NCBI GenBank assembly: GCA_934728355.1
Contig: CAKVEA010000001.1
Coordinates: forward strand, 62,001 to 126,000
Direction: 5' to 3'
Length of the DNA stretch: 64,000 bases
Source: an uncultured Eubacteriales bacterium
Lineage (GTDB): Bacteria > Bacillota > Clostridia > Oscillospirales > Acutalibacteraceae
The notes under the pieces are model-generated. The model ran no database searches and was not told the DNA's origin. It worked only from the letters and a program-made list of their open reading frames with translations. Below, piece by piece: positions 37,307 to 45,669 of this stretch (its first letter is position 1; each line of letters opens with the position of its first letter). Both the position numbers and the translations under genes were made by a program.

Positions 37307-37582
37307 CTATTTATTAACTGCATCCTTAAATGCTTTTCCTGCTTTAAATGCAGGAGAATTTGATGCTGGTATGGTGATTGTTTCACCGCTGCGAGGATCG
37401 CGACCAGAACGTGCTTCACGTCTGCGAACTTCAAAACTTCCAAATCCAACGAGCTGAACTTTGTCTCCAGAAACCAAAGCTTCTGTTACAGCATCAATAA
37501 AACTTGCAACTGCTCTTTCTGCGTCTTTCTTTGAAAGTTCACTTTTTTCAGCAACCTTTGCTATTAACTCGGTCTTGTTCAT
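37307..37582 (-). CDS. hup: HU-family DNA-binding protein
   Basis: A 91-residue histone-like protein that binds and bends DNA as a dimer and compacts the nucleoid. It begins MNKTELIAKVAEKSELSKKDAERAV and has the beta-arm motif GFGSFEVRRREARSGRDPRSGETITIPASNSPAFKAGKAFKDAVNK, as in HU proteins. ATG 37582 follows GGAGGTATCAT. It is on the minus strand, upstream of a likely terminator at 37255-37284. It directly precedes the S10 superoperon but is not cotranscribed with it. Confidence 0.97.
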   Translation of the reverse strand: MNKTELIAKVAEKSELSKKDAERAVASFIDAVTEALVSGDKVQLVGFGSFEVRRREARSGRDPRSGETITIPASNSPAFKAGKAFKDAVNK

Positions 37583-37663
37583 TAATATGATACCTCCGTA
37601 TATTTATATATGTATAAATCAATTCCGCTTTTTAAAGCTTCTTTTGATTGCATTTAAATGTTA

Positions 37664-38422
37664 CTACACTTTATCTCTATTTTCAAGCGATAATTTGCAT
37701 AAAAATTCATTTTTAAATCTTTCGCATGAATTACATAAAGAACTTTCAGCATCAATATCCAATAATCTGGCTATTTCTGTCACAGAAAAGAGCAAATTTC
37801 CTATTTCTCTTCCGTAATGTTCTTGTCTTCCTTCAAAAATCAAACTTTCTAAATAATGAAGTCTTTCAAAAGTTTCATTAAGAGCATCTTCAACTGAAAA
37901 AAGACCGTAACCCAATCTAGCTGCACGACTTTGAACTTTAGAAGTTCTTACAAGAGCAGGTAAGGTTTTCGAAACGTTTTCAATTTCATTTACAGGATTT
38001 TCATTTAGATTTGTATCTTCTTCTATACTTCTAAATTTCTTTCCATGATTTCGAATTCTGTAAACTCTACACTTTTCATCTGACAATTTTGATCTTCCAT
38101 AAGAAAAAACGTGAGGATATTTTGATATAAGTTTTCTGCACGCAAGATCTACAACATCATTAAACGAAAAATTGTTTTCCTCTTCGATGCTACAATGATG
38201 AACTATCTGAAGGAGTAACTCTCCAAGCTTTTCTTCAAGTGCTCGACTATCTTCCAAATCAATAGCCTCTAAAACGTCATATGCGTTTTCTATCAGATTG
38301 GTTTTCATATCCGCATGCTGCTTATTTCTTTTTCCCCAATGAAACATATCCGAAAATTTGAGCATCCCAATTAATTTCAAAAGATCCTGAATTGTATATT
38401 TATAATCATGAAGCTTTTCCAT
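37664..38422 (-). CDS. divergent MazG-like NTP pyrophosphohydrolase
   Basis: A 252-residue protein with a MazG-type helical region, here HWGKRNKQHADMKTNLIENAYDVLEAIDLEDSRALEEKLGELLLQIVHH, and a C-terminal region resembling the second half of MazG. Typical MazG proteins hydrolyse NTPs to NMP and PPi, often removing noncanonical nucleotides. The usual N-terminal CPWD motif is replaced by FHWGKRN. The metal-binding ExxE/ExxD set is changed: EEAYE appears as ENAYD, and EELGD as EKLGE. Some ligands may still work, but activity is uncertain. Start ATG at 38422. It lies between hup and a SpoVB-type flippase. Confidence 0.65.
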   Translation of the reverse strand: MEKLHDYKYTIQDLLKLIGMLKFSDMFHWGKRNKQHADMKTNLIENAYDVLEAIDLEDSRALEEKLGELLLQIVHHCSIEEENNFSFNDVVDLACRKLISKYPHVFSYGRSKLSDEKCRVYRIRNHGKKFRSIEEDTNLNENPVNEIENVSKTLPALVRTSKVQSRAARLGYGLFSVEDALNETFERLHYLESLIFEGRQEHYGREIGNLLFSVTEIARLLDIDAESSLCNSCERFKNEFLCKLSLENRDKV

Positions 38423-38490
38423 TACTCAACACCCACCCTTCTTTGACATGTATATGTAAATATTTTCAATTTTTTACATATATTACCATA

Positions 38491-40260
38491 TTAACCTATT
38501 AATTTGTGTTTTTCAAGTATTTTTACAATTTTTTTGCATTTAGGTATTGAATTTAGTTCTTCATAGTTTATAGTTTTAGTCAAAAACAGCGATAGAACGT
38601 ACACTAAAGCTGCAATCAGTATTGAAAAAACAGTTGCAATTTTGAAGGGAATAAAAATAGAAAGAAGACCATGTGAGGAATAAGCAGCTACTCCACAAAG
38701 TAATCCACAAAAAAGAGGTTTAAAAAATACAGATTTCCATTTTATAGGAGTTTTTATTTCTTTTCTCAAAGATATAAGACCTACAACACAAACGAACAAA
38801 TAGCAAACTAATGTTCCTATTCCTGCTCCTTGAATATTAATTTCAGGTATTCCAACTAAAACGTAGTTAAGTATTACTTTCATGGTAACCCCGATTGCAA
38901 GTACTTTGAGAGGTATATCAGCTCTTCCGACTGCTTGAAGCATACTACATACAGGAGTTCCTATAGCTACAAATATCACTCCTAAAGCATATATACTCAT
39001 TATTTGTGCGGAAATACAAACTTCACCAATGCTTCTATTTTTACCTAGTGTATTGTAGATTAAATCCATAATAGGAAAAGAGAGAACAGACATTCCTATG
39101 CCTATAGGAAAAGATATAATAGTAGTAACTTTAAGAACAACTTCTACACTCTGTTCTATTTTTTCTTTTATTCCTTTAACCCACGCAGAAGTTACATTAG
39201 GCAATGCACTTATAGCTAAACCTTGAGTAATCGTAGGCAAAAGCATAGTAACGGTATTCATATACCCAAAACATCCTGCGAGAAACACATGAGTTGTTCG
39301 AGATCTTACGGTTTCCAGCGGTATAAGTCCTTCATATGCTTTTAAAAGTATTCCCGGTGTGACTTTCATTACATCGCTTAATCTTCTTTGTACTAAAGTT
39401 GCATCTATAGCAGATGCTATATTCATTATTATTGCACCTAAAGCAACCGGAATCGATATACCAAGCAAAGCTTTTAGCATAGATTTTACACTATGGGGTT
39501 TAGGAGATTGACTTAATTCTTCCTTACTTATACCATCTCCGGAAATTTTATACTTAATATGCATATAAAGATATCCTGCAACCGCACCTAAAGTTATTCC
39601 GACGACCGCACTTGCAGAAACCCATGGAAGAAGAATATTTCCTGCTACTTCTTCATTTTCGCAATGAATACCAAAAACAGTCCCAAAATTTTTATACTCA
39701 TTCATGCCGTGTTTTGATGTAAATAAAGCCAAACTAACACCAAAAACAACTTTTCCTATTGCTTCTACTATCTCTGAAACAGCAGTAGGAATCATATTTC
39801 TAAGACCTTCATAATAACCTTTGTATATAGATATCATACAAGAAAAAAATATAGTTGGAGCAAGAGCTACAAGCGAAAAAAGCGATCCGGGACTGTTTGT
39901 AAATTTAACATATGGAAAAGAGCCTAAAATCATAAGTCCTGAACCAAGCAGTCCTGTAAAAATAAAAAGGGGAATAGAAATTTTATGCATAAGTTTTACA
40001 TCTTTATAACGTTTTTGCGCCATATAACCCGAAACCATTCTTGAAATAGCTATAGGAAGACCTGCTGTTGCAAGAGCATGAATAGGGCTGTACATTGTGT
40101 ATGCCGTACTAAAATATCCCATACCGACTCCTCCTAAAATATACGAAAGAGGAATTTTAAACGCTGCTCCGGCAACTTTGACTATTAACATACCAACTGC
40201 CATTATAACAGCACCAGCAGCAAATGAATGCTTTACTGTTTTGTTTTCAGATTTTCTCAT
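38491..40260 (-). CDS. SpoVB/MurJ-like polysaccharide flippase (MOP superfamily)
   Basis: A 589-residue integral membrane protein with about 14 predicted helices, beginning with AAGAVIMAVGMLIVKVAGAAFKIPLSYILGG, the MATE/MOP flippase start. SpoVB proteins move lipid-linked cortex precursors across membranes in sporulation; close relatives (YtgP/MurJ) move lipid II. The sequence agrees with the SpoVB/YtgP branch. Assignment to sporulation is inferred from context (SpoVT, SpmAB and SleC also in the window). Start ATG at 40260. It stands alone between a terminator region and the mazG-like gene. Confidence 0.85.
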   Translation of the reverse strand: MRKSENKTVKHSFAAGAVIMAVGMLIVKVAGAAFKIPLSYILGGVGMGYFSTAYTMYSPIHALATAGLPIAISRMVSGYMAQKRYKDVKLMHKISIPLFIFTGLLGSGLMILGSFPYVKFTNSPGSLFSLVALAPTIFFSCMISIYKGYYEGLRNMIPTAVSEIVEAIGKVVFGVSLALFTSKHGMNEYKNFGTVFGIHCENEEVAGNILLPWVSASAVVGITLGAVAGYLYMHIKYKISGDGISKEELSQSPKPHSVKSMLKALLGISIPVALGAIIMNIASAIDATLVQRRLSDVMKVTPGILLKAYEGLIPLETVRSRTTHVFLAGCFGYMNTVTMLLPTITQGLAISALPNVTSAWVKGIKEKIEQSVEVVLKVTTIISFPIGIGMSVLSFPIMDLIYNTLGKNRSIGEVCISAQIMSIYALGVIFVAIGTPVCSMLQAVGRADIPLKVLAIGVTMKVILNYVLVGIPEINIQGAGIGTLVCYLFVCVVGLISLRKEIKTPIKWKSVFFKPLFCGLLCGVAAYSSHGLLSIFIPFKIATVFSILIAALVYVLSLFLTKTINYEELNSIPKCKKIVKILEKHKLIG

Positions 40261-40362
40261 TTTTGCACTTATCCTTTACTTAAATATATATTTAAAATAA
40301 TACCCTTAAAACTATATCATATGCAGTAAAAAGTTTTAATAATACTTTTTGACAAAAACAAA

Positions 40363-40385
40363 CCACCTAAATTTTCATTAGGTGG
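40363..40385 (-). terminator. pgk terminator
   Basis: CCACCTAA and TTAGGTGG form an 8-bp stem, followed on the minus strand by TTTGTTTTTG, 12 bases past the pgk stop. Confidence 0.85.
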
Positions 40386-40397
40386 AAAATTTGCAAT

Positions 40398-41591
40398 TTA
40401 TTTATCTTCTATAGCTTCAAGAGCAGGTAGAGGTTTGCCTTCAAGAAGTGTCAAGGAAGCTCCTCCGCCAGTTGAAATATGAGTCATTTTGTTTGCAAAT
40501 CCTAATTTGTAAACAGCTGCTGCGGAATCTCCTCCTCCAATTATGGAAATTGCACTACTTTCAGCTATAGCTTTTGCAACCGAAAAAGTTCCACTTGCAA
40601 AATTATCCCATTCAGAAACTCCCATAGGTCCGTTCCATACTACTGTTCCGGCACCGGAGATTGCTTCTGCAAATAATTTTGACGTCTTAGGACCGATATC
40701 AAGACCCATCCAACCATCAGGAATCTTATCGAATGCAACCACTTTATATTCAGAATCAGGACTGTACTCCTTAGCAACTTTAACATCTACCGGTAAAAGA
40801 AGCTTTACTCCTTTTTCTTTTGCCTTTGCCATCATGTCTTTTGCAAGATCAAGCTTGTCGCTTTCGCAAAGGGAAGTACCAACAGAATATCCAAGAGCAT
40901 TTGCGAATGTGTAAGACATTCCGCCGCCTATAATTAAAACATCCACTTTATCAAGTAAATTATTTATAACCCCTATTTTGTCGGATATTTTAGCACCGCC
41001 AAGAATCGAAACAAACGGTCTCTTAGGATTATTTATAATTCTTGACATGGTTGATATTTCTTTTTCGATTAAAAATCCATAACCGGAAGGTAAAAGTCTT
41101 GAAACTCCTGCGGTAGAAGCATGTGCTCTATGACATGCACCAAAAGCATCATTAATGCATACATCCGCTAAAGAGGCTAACTTTTGTGCAAATTCAGGAC
41201 TATTTGTTCTTTCACCGTCTTCAAAACGTATATTTTCAAGCATACATATTTCGCCCGGTTTTAAGTTCTTAACTACATTTTTAGTATCTTCCCCTGCAAT
41301 ATCTTTAGTAAGCTTAACTTCTCTGCCTAAAACTTCGGATAAATACTTTGCAACAGGTTTTAAAGACAATTTTTCTTCAAAGCCATTCTTAGGTCTTCCT
41401 AAATGAGAACAAAGTATTAATTTAGCATTATTGTCAAGAAGATATTTTATGGTCTTAAGTGACTCATCGATACGTTTAGTATCTGTAATATTTCCTTGAT
41501 CATCAAACGGAACATTAAAATCGCAGCGTAGAAAAACCTTTTTACATCTAACATCAATATCCCTTACGGTTCTTTTATTTAAGTAATCCAA
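40398..41591 (-). CDS. pgk: phosphoglycerate kinase
   Basis: Converts 1,3-bisphosphoglycerate and ADP to 3-phosphoglycerate and ATP in glycolysis. The 397-residue protein has the family's VFLRCDFNVPFDD, SHLGRPKNG and FGACHRAHASTAG motifs. Its C-terminal nucleotide domain holds GPMGVSEWDNFASGT and IIGGGDSAAAV. I chose the TTG start at 41591, preceded by AGAGAGG, because the in-frame ATG at 41678 would add 29 hydrophobic residues upstream of a region that already starts at the usual place. Other glycolysis genes are not adjacent. The next gene upstream is the SpoVT-like regulator. Confidence 0.96.
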   Translation of the reverse strand: MDYLNKRTVRDIDVRCKKVFLRCDFNVPFDDQGNITDTKRIDESLKTIKYLLDNNAKLILCSHLGRPKNGFEEKLSLKPVAKYLSEVLGREVKLTKDIAGEDTKNVVKNLKPGEICMLENIRFEDGERTNSPEFAQKLASLADVCINDAFGACHRAHASTAGVSRLLPSGYGFLIEKEISTMSRIINNPKRPFVSILGGAKISDKIGVINNLLDKVDVLIIGGGMSYTFANALGYSVGTSLCESDKLDLAKDMMAKAKEKGVKLLLPVDVKVAKEYSPDSEYKVVAFDKIPDGWMGLDIGPKTSKLFAEAISGAGTVVWNGPMGVSEWDNFASGTFSVAKAIAESSAISIIGGGDSAAAVYKLGFANKMTHISTGGGASLTLLEGKPLPALEAIEDK

Positions 41592-41684
41592 ATTAAAGCA
41601 TCCTCTCTTAAAATAATTATAAAAAATAAAAATAGAACTATGTCGGGATATTATACATTGTTTCGAGAAAAAATTCAAGTCTTT

Positions 41685-42023
41685 TTACATTCTTTTTTCA
41701 AAATTCTGCTCAATAATACTTCCTCTCATGATATCTCTGCAAATATCATTTCTTTCCATAGGGCTTTCTTTAATACCGGAAATGCCCGCTACTGCACTAC
41801 GTAAACATTTTTCACAAATGTTTTTGCCTTTAAAAATACGAATGCCTTCAGAATCTGAACAAAAAATGCACTGCGGTTGATACTTTCTTAATATGATGCC
41901 TTCTCCGTCTACAAAAATTTCCAAAGTATCTCTTGGATTAATATCAAGAGTTCTACGTAACTCACTAGGTAAAACTATTCTTCCAAGCTCGTCAACTTTT
42001 CTTGTTATCCCAGTTGATTTCAT
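41685..42023 (-). CDS. spoVT: AbrB/SpoVT-family transcriptional regulator
   Basis: A 112-residue regulator with an N-terminal swapped-hairpin AbrB domain (MKSTGITRKVDELGRIVLPSELRRTLDINPRDTLEIFVDGEGIIL). A C-terminal region has CIFC...CEKC, a possible zinc site not present in the classic SpoVT GAF domain. In Bacillus subtilis, SpoVT is a forespore regulator of late sporulation genes and has 178 residues. This protein is shorter, so it could instead be a generic AbrB-type regulator. A divergent spmAB operon starts at 42260, and a perfect inverted repeat lies between them. Confidence 0.75.
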   Translation of the reverse strand: MKSTGITRKVDELGRIVLPSELRRTLDINPRDTLEIFVDGEGIILRKYQPQCIFCSDSEGIRIFKGKNICEKCLRSAVAGISGIKESPMERNDICRDIMRGSIIEQNFEKRM

Positions 42024-42202
42024 AAATATTCACCACCTCGTAAAATTAATTTAGGAACTGATACGTTACTGAGTCAGCATTCCTACTGTACATATTACTA
42101 TTTTTAAAGACTTTTGTCGATATATGTTTTCAACTATCCTGCCAAGATTTATTAGGCAAAAATAGTATAAATTTCATTATTGAAGGTAATATTTGGAATT
42201 AA

Positions 42203-42231
42203 AATTTACTATTTATGGAATATAGTAAATT
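42203..42231. promoter_or_regulatory. inverted repeat in the spmA/AbrB-family divergent promoter region
   Basis: AATTTACTAT and ATAGTAAATT are exact reverse complements with a 9-base centre, placed 28 bases before the spmA ATG and about 180 bases before the regulator start. It is a good operator candidate for the adjacent AbrB-type regulator. In such AT-rich DNA a chance hairpin is still possible. Confidence 0.45.
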
Positions 42232-42259
42232 AAAGCCAAAAAGGAGACAAAGATATTAA

Positions 42260-42841
42260 ATGATGAATTATATTTGGTCGGGGATTTTAATTATAAGTGT
42301 TATATGCTCAATAATTACAAATAAAGTTTCGGATGTTTCAAATTCAGTTTTAAGTGGTGCTTCGGATGCAATTTCGCTTGTTATTTCGCTAACAGGAATG
42401 ATGGCTTTATGGACAGGAATCATGAAAGTAGCAGAATCCTCCGGAATTACTTATATAATATCAAAAATATTTTCTCCAATAATAAAATTTTTATTTCCTG
42501 ACCTTCATGAAAATCGCAAAGCTTCCGATGCAGTATGCATGAATATAACCGCTAATCTTTTAGGTCTCGGAAATGCAGCTACCCCATTTGGGATTAAAGC
42601 AATGAATGAAATGCAAAAATTAAATAAAAATAAACCGGTCGCCACACGAAGCATGATAATGTTTGTAGTTATAAATACCGCTTCTTTACAGCTTATACCA
42701 ACTTTGCTGTGCACTATCCGTCAAAAATACGGATCGCAAAATCCAATGGATATTCTTCCTTGTTTATGGATTTCATCGCTTATAGCACTTATCGCCGGAA
42801 TCACACTTACTAAAATACTTGAAAAAACGGAGAAAAAGTAA
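42260..42841 (+). CDS. spmA: spore maturation protein A
   Basis: SpmA is a membrane protein needed for spore core dehydration, acting with SpmB and penicillin-binding proteins. The 193-residue protein has five to six hydrophobic segments and the family motif NITANLLGLGNAATPFGIKAMNEM. It stops at the base directly before the spmB start, so the pair is tightly coupled. Its precise transport role is unknown in any organism I know. Start ATG at 42260 (a second ATG follows) has AAGGAGA upstream. Confidence 0.93.
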   Translation: MMNYIWSGILIISVICSIITNKVSDVSNSVLSGASDAISLVISLTGMMALWTGIMKVAESSGITYIISKIFSPIIKFLFPDLHENRKASDAVCMNITANLLGLGNAATPFGIKAMNEMQKLNKNKPVATRSMIMFVVINTASLQLIPTLLCTIRQKYGSQNPMDILPCLWISSLIALIAGITLTKILEKTEKK

Positions 42842-43369
42842 ATGAATAGTATTGGATTTTATGTAATACCCGTAACAATATTGGCAATAATAACTGTTGG
42901 AATTTTAAAAAAAGTAAATGTTTTCGATGATTTCCTTCAGGGAGCAGCTCAAGGATTGAATTCAACAGTATCTTTAATTCCTTCTCTTATAGGACTTATT
43001 GTAGCGGTAAATATGCTTAAAAGTTCAGGTGCCTTTGACATTTTTGCAGCATTTTCTTCGCCGTTTTTAAAATTCTTAGGACTCCCCGCAGAAGTCGTTC
43101 CAATGGCTTTGTTAAGACCTATTTCCGGAAGTGGATCTATTGCCATCCTGGACAATATCTTAAAAAGCCACGGACCTGACAGTTTTATAGGTAGACTTGC
43201 TTCAATAATGTCCGGATCAACCGAAACAACATTTTACACTTTAACAGTTTATTTCGGAGCAGTAAAAATAAAAAATTCTAAATATGCTATACCATGTGCA
43301 ATTACAGCAGATATAGTTGCAATGATATCTTCTTTATTGACTTTACGTTATTTTATGTATAATTTATAG
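42842..43369 (+). CDS. spmB: spore maturation protein B
   Basis: SpmB is the second component of the SpmA/SpmB pair; mutants of B. subtilis lacking it make spores with too much water. The 175-residue membrane protein has the nucleoside-recognition (Gate)-domain motifs PLLRPISGSGS-like MALLRPISGSGSIAILDN and IMSGSTETTFYTLTVYFGAV. The ATG begins one base after the spmA stop. Both genes are divergent from the SpoVT-like regulator. It ends 74 bases before a strong promoter for an unrelated small gene. Confidence 0.93.
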   Translation: MNSIGFYVIPVTILAIITVGILKKVNVFDDFLQGAAQGLNSTVSLIPSLIGLIVAVNMLKSSGAFDIFAAFSSPFLKFLGLPAEVVPMALLRPISGSGSIAILDNILKSHGPDSFIGRLASIMSGSTETTFYTLTVYFGAVKIKNSKYAIPCAITADIVAMISSLLTLRYFMYNL

Positions 43370-43443
43370 TATTTAATTTACACTATTTTAAGACTAGTTA
43401 ATTCAAAATAAGACTTTTTTCTACAAGATATTTTATATTTATG

Positions 43444-43472
43444 TTGACAAATTACATTAGTTATGATAACAT
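43444..43472 (+). promoter_or_regulatory. sigma-A promoter of the Cys-rich GG peptide gene
   Basis: TTGACA (43444-43449), 17-base spacer and TAACAT (43467-43472), with an extended -10 TGA. It is very similar to the macro-domain gene promoter at 51291-51319: TTGACAAA, CAT and TGATAAC coincide in position. It leaves a leader of about 90 bases. Confidence 0.75.
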
Positions 43473-43571
43473 ATCTAACATATTATAAATTATACAAACT
43501 TTATAAGTACAATTGCATAATTTATTTTATTTGGTTTATTTTAAATAATATTAATTCACAGGAGGATTGAA

Positions 43572-43835
43572 ATGGTAGACAAAAAACAAAATTCAAGTGG
43601 ATTTAATGAAAATGATTTAAACTTTATTACCGGCGGAGCTAAAGTAGATGAAAATATAGATAGAAAATATTTAGAGACTTTCAATACTCAAAAGTGTAAC
43701 TGTAATTCTTTTGAGCCGATGTTCAGCAGCTGTAGTATAAATATTTGTGACAACTGCAAATGGGCACGTGCCACTAAAGAAAATGCAGTTCAAACTTTTT
43801 GTACTAAACAATTACAAACTAAATCAAAACTATAA
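43572..43835 (+). CDS. cysteine-rich double-glycine peptide
   Basis: An 87-residue small protein. The N-terminus (MVDKKQNSSGFNENDLNFITGG) is short, but ends in the L-N-F-I-T-G-G pattern also seen in the other leader proteins of this window. Residues 23-87 carry six cysteines at 42, 44, 54, 59, 62 and 77 in a C-x-C...C-x4-C-x2-C...C layout. That suggests zinc binding, disulfides or a modified RiPP core. No modification enzyme is adjacent. Start ATG follows CAGGAGG. It has its own promoter and terminator, so it is monocistronic. Export by the NHLM-type ABC transporters 18 kb away is inference. Confidence 0.7.
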   Translation: MVDKKQNSSGFNENDLNFITGGAKVDENIDRKYLETFNTQKCNCNSFEPMFSSCSINICDNCKWARATKENAVQTFCTKQLQTKSKL

Positions 43836-43836
43836 A

Positions 43837-43868
43837 AAAACAGCTGCCATAAATTAAGCAGCTGTTTT
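43837..43868 (+). terminator. terminator of the Cys-rich peptide gene
   Basis: AAAACAGCTGC and GCAGCTGTTTT form a perfect 11-bp stem, followed by ATTTTAAAT, immediately after the stop codon. Confidence 0.85.
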
Positions 43869-43893
43869 ATTTTAAATAACAAAAAAATATGCT

Positions 43894-43955
43894 AAAACAA
43901 CACCTTTAGGTACATAGATGAAATTTAAGTCACCAAAGTAAAGGTGTTGTTTAAC
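43894..43955 (-). terminator. iscU-side long imperfect terminator
   Basis: AACAACACCTTTA and TAAAGGTGTTGTT pair across a long loop (about 32 bases), followed on the minus strand by TTTAGCATATTTTTTTG. It lies downstream of the IscU gene. Confidence 0.55.
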
Positions 43956-43979
43956 ATTTATATCAAAACAGTAAAGTAA

Positions 43980-44423
43980 TTATAAATCGCAAGATGAACA
44001 ACTATCTCCGTGGCAGTCTTCTTCTATACGACCGACTATAGGTTCAGGATTAATTCCTTTTTTAGTATAGTAATCCGAAAGAGCAGCTTTAATAGCTTGC
44101 TCTGCTAAAACAGAACAATGAACTTTAACAGGCGGCAAACCGTCTAAAGCTTCCATAACAGCTTTATTGCTGACCTTCAAAGCTTCCTCAATAGTTTTAC
44201 CTTTTACAAGTTCAGTTGCCATAGAACTTGTTGCAATAGCAGCACCACAACCAAAAGTTTTAAATTTGACGTCTTTTATAATTCCGTCTTCGATTTTAAG
44301 ATACATTTTCATGATATCTCCACATTTTGGATTTCCGACTTCTCCAATACCGTCAGCATCAGGGATTTCACCAACATTGCGTGGATTTGCAAAATGATCC
44401 ATAACTTTTTCACTGTAATTCAT
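43980..44423 (-). CDS. iscU: iron-sulfur cluster scaffold protein IscU/NifU-like
   Basis: A scaffold on which [Fe-S] clusters are built from IscS sulfur. The 147-residue protein has the three conserved cysteine regions GNPKCGD, TFGCGAAIATSS and VHCSVLAEQA. Its C-terminal tail adds CHGDSCSSCDL, with three more cysteines. I chose ATG 44423, just after the iscS stop (44428), preceded by AAGGAAGTG inside the iscS tail. An upstream in-frame ATG (44447) would overlap iscS. The iscS-iscU pair is typical of Clostridia; no IscR or IscA lies next to it. Confidence 0.95.
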   Translation of the reverse strand: MNYSEKVMDHFANPRNVGEIPDADGIGEVGNPKCGDIMKMYLKIEDGIIKDVKFKTFGCGAAIATSSMATELVKGKTIEEALKVSNKAVMEALDGLPPVKVHCSVLAEQAIKAALSDYYTKKGINPEPIVGRIEEDCHGDSCSSCDL

Positions 44424-44427
44424 AATA

Positions 44428-45621
44428 CTATTTTTCACTTCCTTCATTTTTAATTATTCTTTCCCATAAAGGAGACATTTCTCTCAATCGTTTCACATCT
44501 TTTTTTACTTCACTTATAACAAATTCTATATCTTTCATATCTATATTATTTTCAATAGAAAGTCTAAGAGAACCATGTGCAACTTCATGAGGCAATCCTA
44601 TCGCCAAAAGAACATGGCTCGGATCAAGAGACCCGGAAGTACAAGCAGACCCTGAAGAAGCACATATTCCCGCAGCATCAAGAAGTAAGAGAAGTGATTC
44701 GCCTTCAATACCCTCAAAAGAAATATTAATATTTCCTGGTAAACGATTTTTTTTATCTCCGTTTAACCTTGAACGCTCGATTTTTAAGAGTTCATTTATT
44801 ATAAAGTCACGCTTTTTTTCAAGTTCTTTATTTTTTTCTTCTATATTTTCCAAGGATTTTTTTAAAGCAACCGCAAGTCCCACTATCTCAGAAACATTTT
44901 CAGTTCCGGGCCTTTTACCTTTTTCTTGACCTCCACCTTGCATTAGATTTTTTAATTTAATTCCTTTTCTAACATAAAGTACACCTACACCTTTAGGACC
45001 ATGAAATTTATGACCTGAAATAGAAAGAAGATCTATATTTTGAAAATTAACATCTATGTTTAAATGTCCTGCTGCTTGAACGGCATCTGTATGAAATATT
45101 ACTCCGCTTTCTTTGCAAATTTTTCCTACCTCTCTAATTTTTTGAATTGTTCCTATTTCATTGTTTGCATACATTATACTTACAATAGCAGTTTTTTCAT
45201 TAATAGCATTTTTAACATCTTCCGGATCAACCAATCCGTTTTTATCAACATCTAAATAAGTAACCTCAAAACCTTCTTTAGATAACTCTTTAACCGTATT
45301 AAGAACTGCATGATGTTCGATTTTTGAAGTAATTATGTGATTTCTGCCATTTTTTAATTTTTGGTTAGTAGCAACCCCTCTTATAGCCCAATTATCGGAT
45401 TCCGTACCGCAAGAAGTAAAAAATATTTCGCTCTCAGACGCACCAAGAATTTCAGCAACTATTTTACGTGCTTTCTCAATTTCTTTTCTTGCTTTTCTTC
45501 CTATACTGTAAATCGTTGAGGGATTTCCGTAATTTTCTTTAAGGAAAGGCATCATCTCATTTAAAACGTCTTCATCAAGAGGAGTCGTAGCGGCATTATC
45601 CATATAAATTATTTTTTTCAT
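44428..45621 (-). CDS. iscS: cysteine desulfurase (IscS/NifS family)
   Basis: A PLP enzyme that takes sulfur from cysteine for Fe-S clusters. The 397-residue protein begins [20 protein letters not shown]. It has the PLP lysine in [10 protein letters not shown] and the catalytic cysteine in [16 protein letters not shown]. The ATG at 45621 has no nearby Shine-Dalgarno sequence. The only AGGAGG lies 42 bases upstream, directly after the glyQS stop, and the frame between is open but has no ATG, GTG or TTG start. iscU starts five bases after its stop. Confidence 0.95.
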   Translation of the reverse strand: MKKIIYMDNAATTPLDEDVLNEMMPFLKENYGNPSTIYSIGRKARKEIEKARKIVAEILGASESEIFFTSCGTESDNWAIRGVATNQKLKNGRNHIITSKIEHHAVLNTVKELSKEGFEVTYLDVDKNGLVDPEDVKNAINEKTAIVSIMYANNEIGTIQKIREVGKICKESGVIFHTDAVQAAGHLNIDVNFQNIDLLSISGHKFHGPKGVGVLYVRKGIKLKNLMQGGGQEKGKRPGTENVSEIVGLAVALKKSLENIEEKNKELEKKRDFIINELLKIERSRLNGDKKNRLPGNINISFEGIEGESLLLLLDAAGICASSGSACTSGSLDPSHVLLAIGLPHEVAHGSLRLSIENNIDMKDIEFVISEVKKDVKRLREMSPLWERIIKNEGSEK

Positions 45622-45669
45622 ATTATATTTAAAAATTCGCCGTTTTAGGCTTATTTTCTTTTACCTCCT

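Noticed and set aside
45622..45663. Upstream extension of IscS from a non-standard ATA start
   Set aside because: The frame is open and an AGGAGG lies nine bases before an ATA, but ATA starts are very rare and the IscS family begins at [14 protein letters not shown].
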